NCBI GenBank assembly: GCA_019802505.1
Contig: JAFMOC010000083.1
Coordinates: 747,501-811,500, forward strand
Length of the DNA: 64,000 nucleotides
Reading direction: 5' to 3'
From: Corydoras sp. C115
Lineage: Eukaryota; Chordata; Actinopteri; Siluriformes; Callichthyidae
Shown: piece after piece, positions 35,799-47,762 of the stretch
Numbering within the stretch: the stretch's first letter is position 1
How the letters are laid out: each line of letters opens with the position of its first letter
Notes under the pieces: generated by a model
What the model was told of the DNA's origin: nothing
Seen by the model: the letters and a program-made list of their open reading frames with translations, nothing else
The model's database searches: none
Translations under genes and position numbers: made by a program

Positions 35799-35822
35799 GG
35801 GGGGGGGGGGGGGGGGGGGGGG
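35799..35822 (+). repeat. homopolymer of 24 G
   Basis: An unbroken G run flanked by aaga and ttatg. It could form a G-quadruplex, and its length is hard to sequence correctly. Confidence 0.93.
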
Positions 35823-36431
35823 TTATGCAACTTTAAGTAACTGTAATACGTTCCAGTTTTCCATTTTGTCTTCTGATTTTATCACTTGCTTTAAACTTCA
35901 GTGTTGTTCTTTTTCGCACACTATCTTAAATGGAGAACAGCTGAATCCAATCTAAGCTACCTGGACCTGTTTGGTGACTACATTCAGCTTATTTCATTTT
36001 GAACAGCGCTATGTATTTCTCTAACGCATGGAAGTATGCCTTATCCAAATCTTTTTTTGGAAAATGCATGTTTACATTTATCTGAAAACACATCTTGTTC
36101 TTAGAGAACTGTCATTCAGACTTGGCAAAGTAGTATGGCACAGGGAATGATGTACTGTACAGTATCTGAAAATTACTCGACTCCGTAGCCAAATGTTGTG
36201 AACATTTGGGGTAAAATTATTCACAATTTAAAACTCACTTTGTACATTTCTGTATTGACAAGCAGTGCACACTGCCAAAGGTTTTACTATTTTAGAATCA
36301 CTTACATTATATACATTTAATCTGTTTAGTAATTTGCAATCAGTTCTTGTGAGATCTGAAGCCAATGCACACAATGCAACACTTCACAGACAAGTGTAGA
36401 GTTACTTACTACTAAATACTGCAGGCTCTTG

Positions 36432-36432
<1 letters not shown>
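35823..36432. other. intronic DNA, nothing recognised
   Basis: Unique sequence. Confidence 0.5.

Positions 36433-36462
<30 letters not shown>
36433..36462 (+). repeat. (CA)n microsatellite
   Basis: About 15 units. Confidence 0.9.
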
Positions 36463-36464
<2 letters not shown>

Positions 36465-36640
36465 CCCCAAACACTCCCCCCCCACAAACACACATACAAT
36501 TCCCTTCACAGCAAATGGTGTAAATGTTCGTTTACAAGTAATTGGTCAGTTTTGGTGTTTTTTTTTTAACTTAATATAACTTTCCCCTACGCACAAATAC
36601 GCTAAGCACTTTTGGCCTTATTTTGGCCTTGTATAGGAAA

Positions 36641-36916
36641 CACACACACACGTATACAGAGACACAAGCACACAGACACGCACACACATGCACAGAATCA
36701 CACAGACAAAGATATGCAGACATGCACACACAGACACACACACAAAGACAGACAGACACACAGACAGACACATAGGTACATAGGCAGAAATACACACAGA
36801 CACACGCACAGACAAACGCACAGACAAACGCACAGACACACGCACAGACACAGACACACAGACACAGACACAGACACACACACACACACACAAACACAGA
36901 CCAACACACACAACCC
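36641..36916 (+). repeat. degenerate (CA)n / (CAGACA)n minisatellite
   Basis: About 275 bp of acacagacac and cgcacagacaaa-type units. It looks like an old CA array with many CA-to-GA changes that have themselves been duplicated. Long Cys/Val frames on the other strand are artefacts. Confidence 0.93.
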
Positions 36917-37212
36917 GACATACACAGATACTTTTTTTTTTAAAAGACACAATTATAAAAGTAAGACAGATTTCTGGTAGTTAGTCATAGTTAGACTATT
37001 ACATACTAAAATATTTTGGCTGGTTGAGCACATGCAGGGTTAATTACCTCATAAAAGACAGAAAGATTGGCTTTGTCTAAACCATTATATTTAGACATAT
37101 TTTGCTTTGGGTACAAATATGGAAATATAATGCCGTTAGAAGGTCAGACACCTCACATATGTCTGTACACATTCGTCAGATTGCATCACTTAGACGGAAT
37201 GAGCAAATTTCT
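36917..37212. other. intronic DNA, nothing recognised
   Basis: Unique sequence. Confidence 0.45.
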
Positions 37213-37222
37213 CTGTGTGTTT

Positions 37223-37313
<91 letters not shown>
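37213..37313 (+). repeat. (GT)n microsatellite
   Basis: About 50 units with a few TT breaks. Confidence 0.96.
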
Positions 37314-37316
<3 letters not shown>

Positions 37317-37529
37317 CAAACAACTCTGTCTCCAGTTTGCCTCTCCCTGTCTGTCTTTGCCCATCTAATGTCTCTTTCTTTCCAACTTAGCCTAAACCAA
37401 AAAAGTTATTTGTTATTTCATGCATTCCTCTCAGGCTCTTCTGCTGCATTCAATTAAAGTTGTGCCATAATCACTACACACACTGTTCAGCACAGTAATG
37501 GGCTGTAACGTGCAGTCAGTTAGGTACAA

Positions 37530-37740
37530 ATCAAACTCACCCAAATCCGCAGTCAAGTATTACATCATTATTTAAAAATTCAAAAGGGCAATTTCAGTGT
37601 TATTGATGTGACATTTGGACTTTATTGACTTGCAAAGTGTCTCACGACCAATGCAAGCTCAGGATCATCGAGGCAGTATTAACTTATGTGACATTTCAGG
37701 TAGAATCCAGGCCACCATTATAGATGAAGCTTTCCAACCG
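37530..37740. other. non-repetitive block, possible regulatory DNA
   Basis: Repeat-free AT-rich sequence with motifs such as tattgatgtgacatttgg and gactttattgacttgcaaag. Listed only because it is unlike its repeat-rich surroundings. Confidence 0.2.
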
Positions 37741-37784
37741 ATTCAGAATAAGAATATTTAATTAACAATAACACTCCACTAATG

Positions 37785-37924
37785 GGTGGCACAGTGGCGT
37801 AGTGGTTAGGATGTTCACCTCTCAGTGCTGGGTTCGAATCCCAATCTGGGTGGAGTTTCCATGTTCTACCTGTGTCCGCGTGGGTGTCAAGGTAAATCTA
37901 ATGGTCTAAATTGCCCCATATAGT

Positions 37925-37963
<39 letters not shown>

Positions 37964-38139
37964 TGTGTGTGCATGTCTGAGTGAGTGTGCCCAGCGATAG
38001 ATTGGCGCCCTGTCCTGGGTGTATCTGCCCAGCGCCCGAAACATTGTCCCCTGGATGGGCATGGGGGAACCCCACCATGACCCTAGATAGAGGATTAAGT
38101 GGAAGATAAAAATGAATGAATGAATGAATGAATGAATAA
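37785..38139 (+). mobile_element. SINE family A reference copy with target-site duplication
   Basis: The 12-base sequence actccactaatg flanks it exactly (37773-37784 and 38140-38151), which fixes both ends. It starts ggtggcacagtggcgtagtg. The tRNA-like head has an A box (tggcgtagtgg) and a perfect B box (ggttcgaatcc). A tRNA-unrelated body with an inner (GT)n follows, then a 3' part (gcccagcgatagattggcgc) like that of fish L2-type LINEs, and finally (GAAT)n. It lacks about 45 bases found in other copies (the cctccgggttctccgg... cacagtccaaaaacatg segment). Short L2-like tails suggest copying by a partner LINE. Elsewhere in this list 'family A' means this element. Confidence 0.95.
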
Positions 38140-38151
38140 ACTCCACTAATG

Positions 38152-39245
38152 ACAGCTGCCTGTTTTATTGCTACCAAACAAGTATTCATATTGGTCTTAT
38201 ACTAGATAACACTATATTGTATATTGTACTTGTGGACAGTTTTGTCTTTAATTCAGTTTTGTCTTTAATTCAGTGAAGGGTTAACTGATATTATAGCAAT
38301 GATCTGGATACTTGTTCTAACATTAGTTTTTTTAAAAGAATTGCAAGACTGATTGTTTATACCAATATAATATTTTAATTGCCTCTCCCAATTATGCTTT
38401 TGTCACGCTCTGTCTAAATGATGCCATTATATATTATTACTTTCACTATGTCCAGTTAAATAAAAGCAAACCAAGGCATAAGAGATTCCCAACCTTTTTT
38501 AATTAAGTAAAATGGCACGCAGCATACATTAAAAAAAAGACTGCTGTGCAGGAAGGAGAGAGGAAAGAAAATGGTGGTAAAAGGAAATTAAAAATATAAT
38601 AACACTATACTTTATCTGCTTCTCTATACTAGTAAAAGAATTTGACATCACTTTTAAATTTCAAATCTAATTAAATAGAACTGTGTGTGCATTCTGTCAC
38701 TTACATGTTACCTGAGGATAAAAGCATAACTTAAGAAACTGAATGGAAATATTAGACAGAAACACAGTAATTATTCCAATAACAGATCTTATTTCCATTT
38801 GCTTCCATGGAACCTTAATTTGAATTGTGAAGATGTACATTACTTGTTACAAGAATGTATTGTGTGTCTGTGTGCTTGTCTGTGTGCACATTTATGGTTA
38901 CCATGATGACGCTAGTAAAATAGCTTAAGGAAATGTGTCATAGCTTAAGGAAATTCATATATCAACTCCAAGTGGAACCAACAAACTTCTATTTAAAAAA
39001 TAGATCAAAAGACCAACTGTCCAACAACAAAAGATGAAAAAGCTAACCTCCGTCATGGTACAGGATTAAGGTTTGAGACATATGCTACTATTTGTGTGAT
39101 GTCTTTTCCCAGAATGTCCAAAGTTTACATATACAAACCTGACTGACTTATCTGTGTTCCTTATCTACATGAAAATGTATCGTACACGATGAAGAGGAAA
39201 ATCATATATTAGTGTCCACACACTACTTAGCAGCTCAAGCCTTAA
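38152..39245. other. intronic DNA, nothing recognised
   Basis: AT-rich unique sequence. Confidence 0.5.
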
Positions 39246-39257
39246 ATGTAAAGACTT

Positions 39258-39584
39258 CATTCATTCATTCATTATCTCCGCTTTATCCTCTATTAGGGTC
39301 GCGGTGGGGTTCCCCATGCCCATCCAGGGGAGAACATCTCAGGCGCTGGGCAGATAGACCCAGGACAGGGCGCCAATCCATCGCTGGGCACACACTCACT
39401 CACACACACTCTATTTGTGGCAATTTTGAGAATTCAATTGACTTATCCATGTTTTTGGACTGTGGGAGGAAACCGGAGAACCCGGAGGAAACCCACGAAG
39501 ACACGGGGAGAACATGGAAACTCCACCCAGATGGTGATTCGAACCGGGAATACCTAGCCCTGGCCACAAAGCCAACGTGCTGCC
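39258..39584 (-). mobile_element. SINE family A copy with target-site duplication
   Basis: Flanked by atgtaaagactt at 39246-39257 and 39585-39596. The copy is near full length, but its head is rearranged (tagccctggccacaaagcca). Confidence 0.95.
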
Positions 39585-39596
39585 ATGTAAAGACTT

Positions 39597-40179
<583 letters not shown>

Positions 40180-40409
40180 CTGGAAATAAATGTAAAAATG
40201 TAAATGTAAAAACTCAAATTGATAAAATAAAGGTTACTGCTTTTTTAAGACACAGTGTTGGAGTGAAAAATGTAAAACAAGGTTACTCTCCCGACTCCCT
40301 GCTGAGTGCGCCTGTGTGTTGGATGAGGGTGCTGGCTTGCAATTTTTTTTCGTGTCTGTTTCTGTCTTACCCCCTCCACATGTACATTTAGCCTTGGAGA
40401 AAGGACAAC

Positions 40410-40490
40410 GAGTAAGAGAGAGGGAGAGTAAGAGAGAGAGAGAGAGAGAGCAAGAGAGAAAAAGAGAGAGTGAGAGCAAAAGAGAAAGAT
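40410..40490 (+). repeat. (GA)n purine-rich tract
   Basis: Interrupted gagaga and aagaga units; the minus-strand Leu/Ser frames come from this. Confidence 0.92.
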
Positions 40491-40779
40491 TTTCAAGTTC
40501 AAACTGGTCATAAAGCTGTTTAATTTAGTTATAAGTGTTACATCTTTTAAATTTGGAACCCTTAAGTATTAACACCTATCTCATAAATATGAGACGCATT
40601 CAGCCCTAATTTTTACCAGGGGATCTGTAGTTTTTTAATCCTCAAACTTTCAAACTTCGTTATAAGTCACAATTTCTTAATGAACAGTTAAATATGATTT
40701 TTCTAAATTACTGATCACACCCTACACACCTTCATTTCTAAGTACACTTTACAAAATAAAACCAAAAATATGCATGTTT

Positions 40780-41830
40780 TATAAATTTCAGTAAAAGCTT
40801 TTGACCAGCTTGGGACCAAATTGGGACCAAAGATTAATTCATACATGTATTGAATATGGTGTATGGAACAAAATATATAATTTTATTATAAGCACTTTTA
40901 AAAATATATCTTTATTAATGACTCTGCAACAATATATGAAAGGTCTCATTGTACAACTGTACAAAAAAGATTCAGCTGTATGCCAATGACCTGTTTCTGT
41001 TCTTACCTAGAGAACAGAGTCTACAACATAATCTGGATTTACCACAGCATCACTGCCAGAGCTGGGCTCATGCGAAACTCAATGTTGATCTCAGGAATCA
41101 ATTAGAATTTTATTATAATATTAGTCATTTTTCAGATCACACATGCATTAAATGTACATTGATTAAAATCATTTCCTCATTACATTTTAACAGAAAATAC
41201 ACTTTCTATGCCATAAATCAACGAATAAGAGATTAAATATCAGAACAATTATTAGTTGGCACTACCCACCAAGAGTTCAGCTCCTTTACTTAGCTGGTTA
41301 TAAACTACACAGTGACACACTCACACATAATCTCTCAACAAAAACACCCAACCAATCAAATAAAAAAACAAAACAAATTCTAATCACAACTGAGAAAAAA
41401 GACAGTGCCTATTGGAAATCTAAAACAAAAACACTGAGTCAACTGTAATGTTATATGGCACTAAAAAGAGATTACTTTTTAACACAGTGCCCAAGCACAG
41501 TGACTAAAACTGAAAACCACCCTAAGTACAGACTCAGTCAATGCTGGCAGACCGACAAGCAAGAAAAATCCTGCATAACCTCAGAATGAAAAATCCTGCC
41601 AACAATGCCAAATAAATAAGCTGCAATTTCTGAGACAATGCCAAAAATATACTGAGTTCTGTACAAAAATCAACAGCAGACCTGATGCATTTAACAGCCT
41701 CTCAGACACAGAGAAACCTCCTGGGTATTAGAGGGACAGAGAGAATGCTGTACATTCGTAACTCAATATGTATTGAGAAGCCACTTTAAGAGAAAAATAG
41801 GACACATACTCTACAGGGAGTAAACCTCTG
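40780..41830 (+). pseudogene. non-LTR retrotransposon (LINE) reverse-transcriptase remnant
   Basis: At about 40968-41095 the frame reads QLYANDLFLFL, then a spaced QHNLDLPQHHCQSWA motif. This matches the reverse-transcriptase catalytic box of fish LINEs (Y-x-D-D, here Y-A-N-D) and the leucine/glutamine-rich helix after it. Further on, DSAYWKSKTKTLSQL and ALKRDYFL (about 41400-41480) resemble the LINE C-terminal region. Many stops and frameshifts interrupt it, and the second catalytic-site Asp is preserved while the first is Asn. The exact limits are guesses. Confidence 0.65.
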
Positions 41831-42312
41831 CACTTTTCACTGATGTCCATAATATTTATTTACTTACATTTATCAGCTGGTATTATATTAAAGCAATAAG
41901 GCATGAGAGGTTTTGCAATATTGTTAATAAATCACAGGAAAAAGGCGTTGTACGACACAATGTAAAGAGCTGTTACAGAAATTTACTGAGATTTTTTCAC
42001 AATTATGTACAACCTCGAGTGCTTATTGCTTTCATAAAATGATTACAAACACACTTTAATGAAAAAACAAGGGTTAGTTCATCGATGTGTTTGTAGAAAA
42101 TGAAATAATAATCTGGTGTTCTGCAATGTAATCTAATCCGGTTTTTAAAGTGAAAGTTGATTGCTGAGTAACGGGATACCGGCTTAGTGCTTATCACAAA
42201 TCGGCTTGCTTTTTATATAATGTTTATTTCCATTAATAGTATATGATTTAAAATAATGCACTGTATATCACGGCTCAGCCAATCAGATTTGACGACTGGT
42301 ACCACTGTTTTA
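41831..42312. other. intronic DNA, nothing recognised
   Basis: Unique AT-rich sequence. Confidence 0.5.
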
Positions 42313-42604
42313 ACTCATTCATTCATTATCTTCCTCTTAATCCTCTACTAGGGTCACGGGGGGGTGTTCCCCATGCCCATCCAGGTGAGAACATTTTGGC
42401 CGCTGGGCAGATACACCCAGGTAGTTTAGAGCATTCAATTTACCTTGAACCCATGTTTTTGGACTGTGGGAGGAAACCGGAGAACCCGGAGGAAACCCAT
42501 GTAAATGCGAGGAGAACATGAAAACTCCACCCAGATTGGGATTTGAACCTGACTCCCCAGAGCTGAGAGATGAACATGCGAACCATTACACCACCGTGCT
42601 GCCC
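42313..42604 (-). mobile_element. SINE family A copy with internal deletion
   Basis: The join cagatacacccag|gtagtttagagcattc skips the middle (the gcgccaatctatcgctgggc and CA part). Head and tail are intact. Confidence 0.9.
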
Positions 42605-43248
42605 AACCACTGTTTCATAAATGTATACATGTACAGCCACAGCAATAGTTTCAATAATATAGTTGAATTTGTATTATTATTGTTGCTATTATTACCGTTA
42701 TCACCATGTAAAACTCATGTTCATGTGAGTAAGTACTTTTTTTTACGTTCATATTTTTATGTGTGGACTCTGAAAGCTTAGGCAATGCAATTGTAACTTG
42801 TCATACCAGTAAAGTACCTTGAACTGAATTGAATGAGAAAGTGACAAGAGAAAAGGAGAGAGGAAAAGAAGAATGAGACAAAGAGACAGAGACCAAGAGA
42901 GACTCAGAATGGGATGTTGTGGAGTGAATAAGGCCATATTACAAGTGCAAGGAGTGAACTGAGGTGAAAAAGTGCCCTGTTTAAACACATGCTTGCTTGT
43001 TTCCTTCCTTTAACTAACTTCTGTAGTCATTGAACTGCACCCAGGTCAGCCTCACTATCACTGCCTATCACTGTTCCAACAGAAAACAAAAGAACCAAAG
43101 GCAACTCACCAGCATGTCAACTGTTATTCAGCATTAGCTAGATAAAAGAGGACATGGTTAACTTATGATAGTTGAAATTTGCATGGAAAGAAAGACTAAA
43201 CAAACAGTGGATATAAACAGACCTGTAGGCAGAGAGTTAGTGCTGCGC
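42605..43248. other. intronic DNA, nothing recognised
   Basis: Includes a purine-rich patch at 42835-42905; otherwise unique. Confidence 0.45.
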
Positions 43249-43290
43249 ACACATACACACACACGCACATGCGTGCGTACACACACGCAC

Positions 43291-43347
<57 letters not shown>
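43249..43347 (+). repeat. (CA)n microsatellite with CGCACA variants
   Basis: A variant 5' half (acgcacatgcgtgcgtac, a CpG-containing palindrome) followed by about 28 perfect CA units. Confidence 0.95.
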
Positions 43348-43349
<2 letters not shown>

Positions 43350-44141
43350 TACATGCACATACACCAATCAGTCCCACAACACATAAAATGGCCATGACTT
43401 GGTTACAGAAACAAGAAATGGGCAGCACACATGCGAAAAAAAAAAACCTTCATTGCAGATGGATGACAAGCCGATGATGAGATAAAGACAAGTTCATCTC
43501 ACAAACAGGCAGACTTTCGTTACAAACCACCAGATTGACAAGCAAACCTCAGCCGGAGCACATGACTGAGAAAGAGAGTAGAGAGAGAGAGAGACTGAAA
43601 TACAGACAAAAGATGTAGGAAGAGCGGGAGGGAGGAGGGGATCCCCACTTCAGTAAACAAATCCGAGAAAGCATCTCCTGCTGGGAAAACGGCTGTGTTT
43701 TTTTCAAACTTTCACGAACACCTCAATAATGGTGGTGTTTTTAAATGTCTGTCTTACTGTAAACAGCCACAGAGGTAGTTTTTCTATGTTTTACTAGTGG
43801 AATTTCCACCATGTTTTTATTCATTAGATGTGGTATTTGAAATATATGGTTAAAGGTTTTTGACACCCAACACTTCACAGCACTGATTCACTTCCAGTCA
43901 GCAAAAAGCATTGTATTGATGTTAGGCACTGATGCTTGGTGATAGCATTCGACACAGTTATCAAACAGCTAACAAAGGATAGTTACACTGTTATTGGATA
44001 ACTTCTGATTGGGTGCAGTACAGTAGTATTTCAATTTATAAAAGCTTGTTTTGAAGATTTTGGAAAATGAGCAAATCTATTTCAGTAACTTATATGAGCC
44101 ACTAGTTTGTTCTGAAGTTAAAAAGATTATAAAACACAAGT
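43348..44141. other. intronic DNA, nothing recognised
   Basis: Unique sequence. Confidence 0.5.
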
Positions 44142-44240
44142 CTATCTGCCCAGCGCCCGAGACGTTCTCCCCTGGATGGGCATGGGGAACCCCACCGCGA
44201 CCCTAATATAGGATAAAGCGGGAGATAATGAATGAATGAA
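44142..44240 (+). mobile_element. SINE family A, 5'-truncated
   Basis: Only the last 100 bp (tatctgcccagcgcccgaga to aatgaatgaatgaa). Confidence 0.85.
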
Positions 44241-44347
44241 AAGTTTATCTTTCTAGGGCGGCACTAGTTTTGATCTGTTCAACAGCGCTATTGGATAGGT
44301 TTGGCTATTTTAAAATGTGCTAAATCAATAAATTGATTTGAATTGAA

Positions 44348-44669
44348 ATGGGGCAGCGTGTTCGCCTCACAGCACTGGAGATCCAGGTTTGAATTCCAAT
44401 CTGTGTGGAGGTTCTATGTTGTCCCCATGTCCGCGTGGTTCTTCGGTTTCCTCGGACAGTCCAAAAACATGGATTCAAGGTAAATTGGTTGCTCTAAATT
44501 GCCCCTATATATTGTGTATATCTGTTTGAGTAAGTGTGTGCCCAGCTATAGATTGGCACACTGTCCTGGTTGTATCTGCCCATTGCTAAAAACCTTCTCC
44601 CCTGGATGGTTATGGGGACCTCCCCTGGGACCCCAAAAAAGGAATAAGCGGAAGATAATGAGATGAGAA
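44348..44669 (+). mobile_element. SINE family A copy
   Basis: Full length except for the first bases of the head. Tail ends gcggaagataatgagatgag. Confidence 0.9.
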
Positions 44670-44933
44670 GTTTATCTCTCTTTTCACGTGTGTTGGTGTT
44701 GAAGTTAGTGTAACAGGTTTGTTTTCTCCTTTACGTCCTTAATGTCAGAAGGACCCCCTTCAAATCTGAAGTCAAAGTCCATCAAAGCAAGCGTCATTGA
44801 AAAATTAATTACCAATTATATAAGTGATGAAGAAGAATTACTGGGCTTCAAAAAGATGGATTGTCTCTACAAACATAGTGAATTAAACTATAGACAGTAA
44901 GGAAAAAGGCTTACAATAAGATATCTCTAAACC

Positions 44934-44963
44934 ACACACACACACACACACACACACATACTT

Positions 44964-45043
<80 letters not shown>
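44934..45043 (+). repeat. two adjacent (CA)n microsatellites
   Basis: CA runs of about 13 and 38 units separated by tacttg. Confidence 0.96.
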
Positions 45044-45048
<5 letters not shown>

Positions 45049-46106
45049 CATTAAATATGCCTCTCCAACACACCTCTTACTAAGCATCTTCTACCAATGC
45101 ATTACAAAATAATGTTTGCAACAATTTGTAATAATTTGCCTAATTTGTGCAATTTCACAGCTGCAACCCGCTGTTTTACAAAAAATAAGCTTTCAATGGC
45201 AAAACTCACATCTTCTAACAAACATTTCTAGAGTTTCATATGATATTATTAAGCAAGTGTAACTGGGCCAAACCCCATTAGAAATATGTACAGCATTTGG
45301 TCTTGTTATTATCTGCTCACTCCTACACTAACAAATGCTTTCATCTGCAGAGACCCTGGACTTTATTAAAACAATGTCGGTCAGACCTAATTAATGTAGC
45401 TGTCTTGTATATGTCCGCTGGCTAAGCATAGTTCACCATCAAAAACTTCCATTCCTCCCCTCTTACGTCTACTGTCTATTCAATTAACCTCTGATGTTTC
45501 CTAATCCAACAACCTTTAATATATATACACACACACAACATCTTCAGCTCTTCTATGGCCCCTTGCGCAAGAACGACACTGCAGGAAGCTACCATATAAG
45601 TTTTAGAGCTGCTTCTTTTAAACAACCTTTCTTACTGATCATGCATAATGCACATAAACCAAACTTAAGCAAATGGAAAAGTACTGTACAGCATCTTTCC
45701 TTCAGCTTTTTTAGCCTCATCAGAGCTTTTATGTTCTTTCAGGATTTTCAGTTGGCCAGTCGGAGTCATAACATTTGCATCACTAGCTCTCATTTTATGC
45801 TCAAGTGTGTAGATAACAAAGACAGGAAGACAAAAGATCGGAAGGTCAAAGGAAATCTACCCGTGACATGGGAGGTGCCGGTTAATATTGTCTGAGGATT
45901 TGGGATACCTTGGTCACTGACTTAAAATGATTTGAATTACAGTTTAATAAACACACTCAATCAGAAGACTAATCACAATGTACTAGCAGTGTCATGAAAG
46001 TGCAAACTGACATTCTTTGCTTTGCTGAGAATAAAAAGGGTGTTTTTTTCTGTAAAGCCAAGGATAATAGGTACAAAGCCAATAAAAGTGAAGGGAAAAT
46101 ATTTAC
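45044..46106. other. intron sequence next to the large mamld1 exon
   Basis: About 1 kb of repeat-free sequence bordering the exon. The 133-codon plus-strand frame (45494-45895) lacks recognisable features. Confidence 0.4.
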
Positions 46107-47762
46107 CTCTCTGCAGTGAGGTACACTGCCATTTGCCTGCATCCTTCTCTGCATGTGCTGAAGAAGATTCACGTGTTCTGTAAGTGAAACAGGTGTGGAC
46201 TGCATACTGCCATTGTGGAATCCACCCAGGGATACAGTACCCATTTTGGAAGGATGTGGTTCAGGATCAAAATGCCGCAATGGTTTGGTGTTGTTCAAAG
46301 AGAAGGTCTCTGGTCCCAAGTTAGATGGATTAGTTGAATTAAGCTGTAACTTAGCAGAATTTGTTTGTGATGACTGCATGAGAAGTTTCAGATTGTTGCT
46401 TGTTGGTTGGTTGGATGTGATTGCCTTATATAACTGACTGGACAGGTTAGGGGCTTGATTATTCTGTGAGTTGAAAGAACGTCCCTGTGTGGAAGCCTGG
46501 GTGCCAGGCTGAGATTGTACAGCTGGGCTAGGGTGTTGCTTTTCTGTGCGGTAAATAGGAGCTGGTCTTGTGGAGGTTGATGTTGGGGGTATACCACTCA
46601 GATAAGTACTTGTTTGAGAGACCTGGACAGCAGAATTTGAGCCTGAATTATTTCCTGGAAGTAGAGTATTTTGTGGGCTAAAAGGTGGTTGTGCGAGTGC
46701 TGGACTGGCAAGTTTCTCCGGTCTATATGGGGGAGATGGTCCAGCAGATGGGGCTGGAGTTAAACTGGAGATGAGAGAACTTTGAGGACTCTGGATGCTG
46801 CTGGCTGGACTAAAGGGCTGTTGGTGTGGAGATGTATTGGGAAGCTTGTCTCCTGGCCGATAAGGTGGTGATGGGCCTGCCCAGGATGATCCTTGCTGAC
46901 CCACTGGGGGCATCCCCGACTGACCTGCTGGTGGCCCTCCAGTGCTTGTGGAGTGGTGTTTATTATTGGAAGCCAAATGCTGAAGCTGCTGAGCACGTGA
47001 CACCTCACGCCAGCTGGGATTTGACCGGTTGGGGAGTACAACAGGAAGCATAGGTGATCGAGCTTGGTTCTGTACTTGAGTAGATGAAGAGGAAAGCGGA
47101 GATACAGAAAGTGGAGAGAGAACTGGTTTCGATGAATGAGGTCCAGTATAAGAGCCACCAGGTGGACTAGGTCCCATCTGAGGAGAACCAGTCTGGGAAA
47201 ATACAGGGGACTGTGTGAGGTGGGCTTCCAGATGAGAAGATCTTTGAGGAGAACGTTTGGGAGTTCCACTTCCCTCTGGATGAACAAAACTTCCAACATT
47301 ACCCGTTTGCTCGTCTACCTTGTTTCCCAAAATCTTATCAATGTCCAGCTCAGGTAATGAAGGATCAGGGTTTTTTGAAAGCTCATCCAAAATTTCCTGA
47401 AGCTCTTGTTCTACTGAAGTGGCTGCAGAGTTACTATTTGGGTTGAGTGAAGTTGCTAGATTTCCTGAGCTTCCACTACCAACAGATGTGGATCCAGGAC
47501 TAGGCTTTGGAGGTATAGTGTAAGGAGAACCCAAACCATTATTGTTACTGTTTAATCGATTTGCTTCAAGTCCACTACCATGGTTGCCCAACCCAGTTCC
47601 AGATGTGAAGGAGGATTGGGGGTAATTTGGTCCCATGGCTAGAGTAACATCCTCTAGACATGGTCGTTTTGCACTGCATTGAGACATTGATGAATCAGAT
47701 ACTCCATTTAGTGATGCAGCACCATCTGCAGCTCCAACCAGCTTCCTCTTTACTCCTGGCAT
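46107..47762 (-). CDS. mamld1: mamld1, large coding exon (first visible coding exon)
   Basis: This exon encodes 552 residues of a Mastermind-like domain containing 1 protein, a nuclear transcriptional co-regulator linked in mammals to Notch-independent activation and to testis development. The assignment rests on blocks I recognise from MAMLD1: KRPCLEDVTLAMGP at residues 32-45; VEQELQEILDELSK followed by a PELDIDKILG segment at about 117-146; two GPSPPYRP repeats at 296-303 and 341-348 with a degenerate third near 401; and NTKPLRHF at 491-498. The rest is Ser/Pro/Asn/Gln-rich and probably disordered. The long polyglutamine tracts of the human protein are missing. The exon opens with ATG directly after a good acceptor (tttcacag, 47763-47764). 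That ATG may be the start or an internal Met joined to an upstream coding exon that I cannot see. It ends at GAG|gtaaat (donor 46106-46105) in phase 0. Reading into the intron gives a 45-residue tail with a stop at 45969, which is probably not used. Confidence in the family is high; confidence in the start is moderate. Confidence 0.93.

Noticed and set aside
36571..36980. Cys/Val-rich and His/Thr-rich frames of 84-122 codons
   Set aside because: They come entirely from the degenerate CA array and appear in several frames on both strands.
37785..38139. tRNA gene suggested by an A box and a perfect B box (ggttcgaatcc)
   Set aside because: The sequence is the head of a SINE: the body and GAAT tail follow, and a target-site duplication flanks the whole unit. 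The same head recurs dozens of times with decay.
40801..40989. Short frame before the LINE motif as a gene
   Set aside because: It lies within the decayed LINE region, in no conserved frame.
45494..45895. 133-codon plus-strand frame near the large exon as a separate gene
   Set aside because: No domain, no codon bias that I can see, and no splice partners. It lies inside the intron on the opposite strand.
45969..46106. Read-through C-terminus of the large exon (45 extra residues)
   Set aside because: The frame crosses a good GAG|gtaaat donor, and the added residues are composition-driven. A retained-intron form is possible but unsupported.
46195..47357. Other frames (75-179 codons) inside the large mamld1 exon
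   Set aside because: They overlap the recognised MAMLD1 frame and match no known protein. The 179-codon minus frame is an out-of-frame reading of the same exon.
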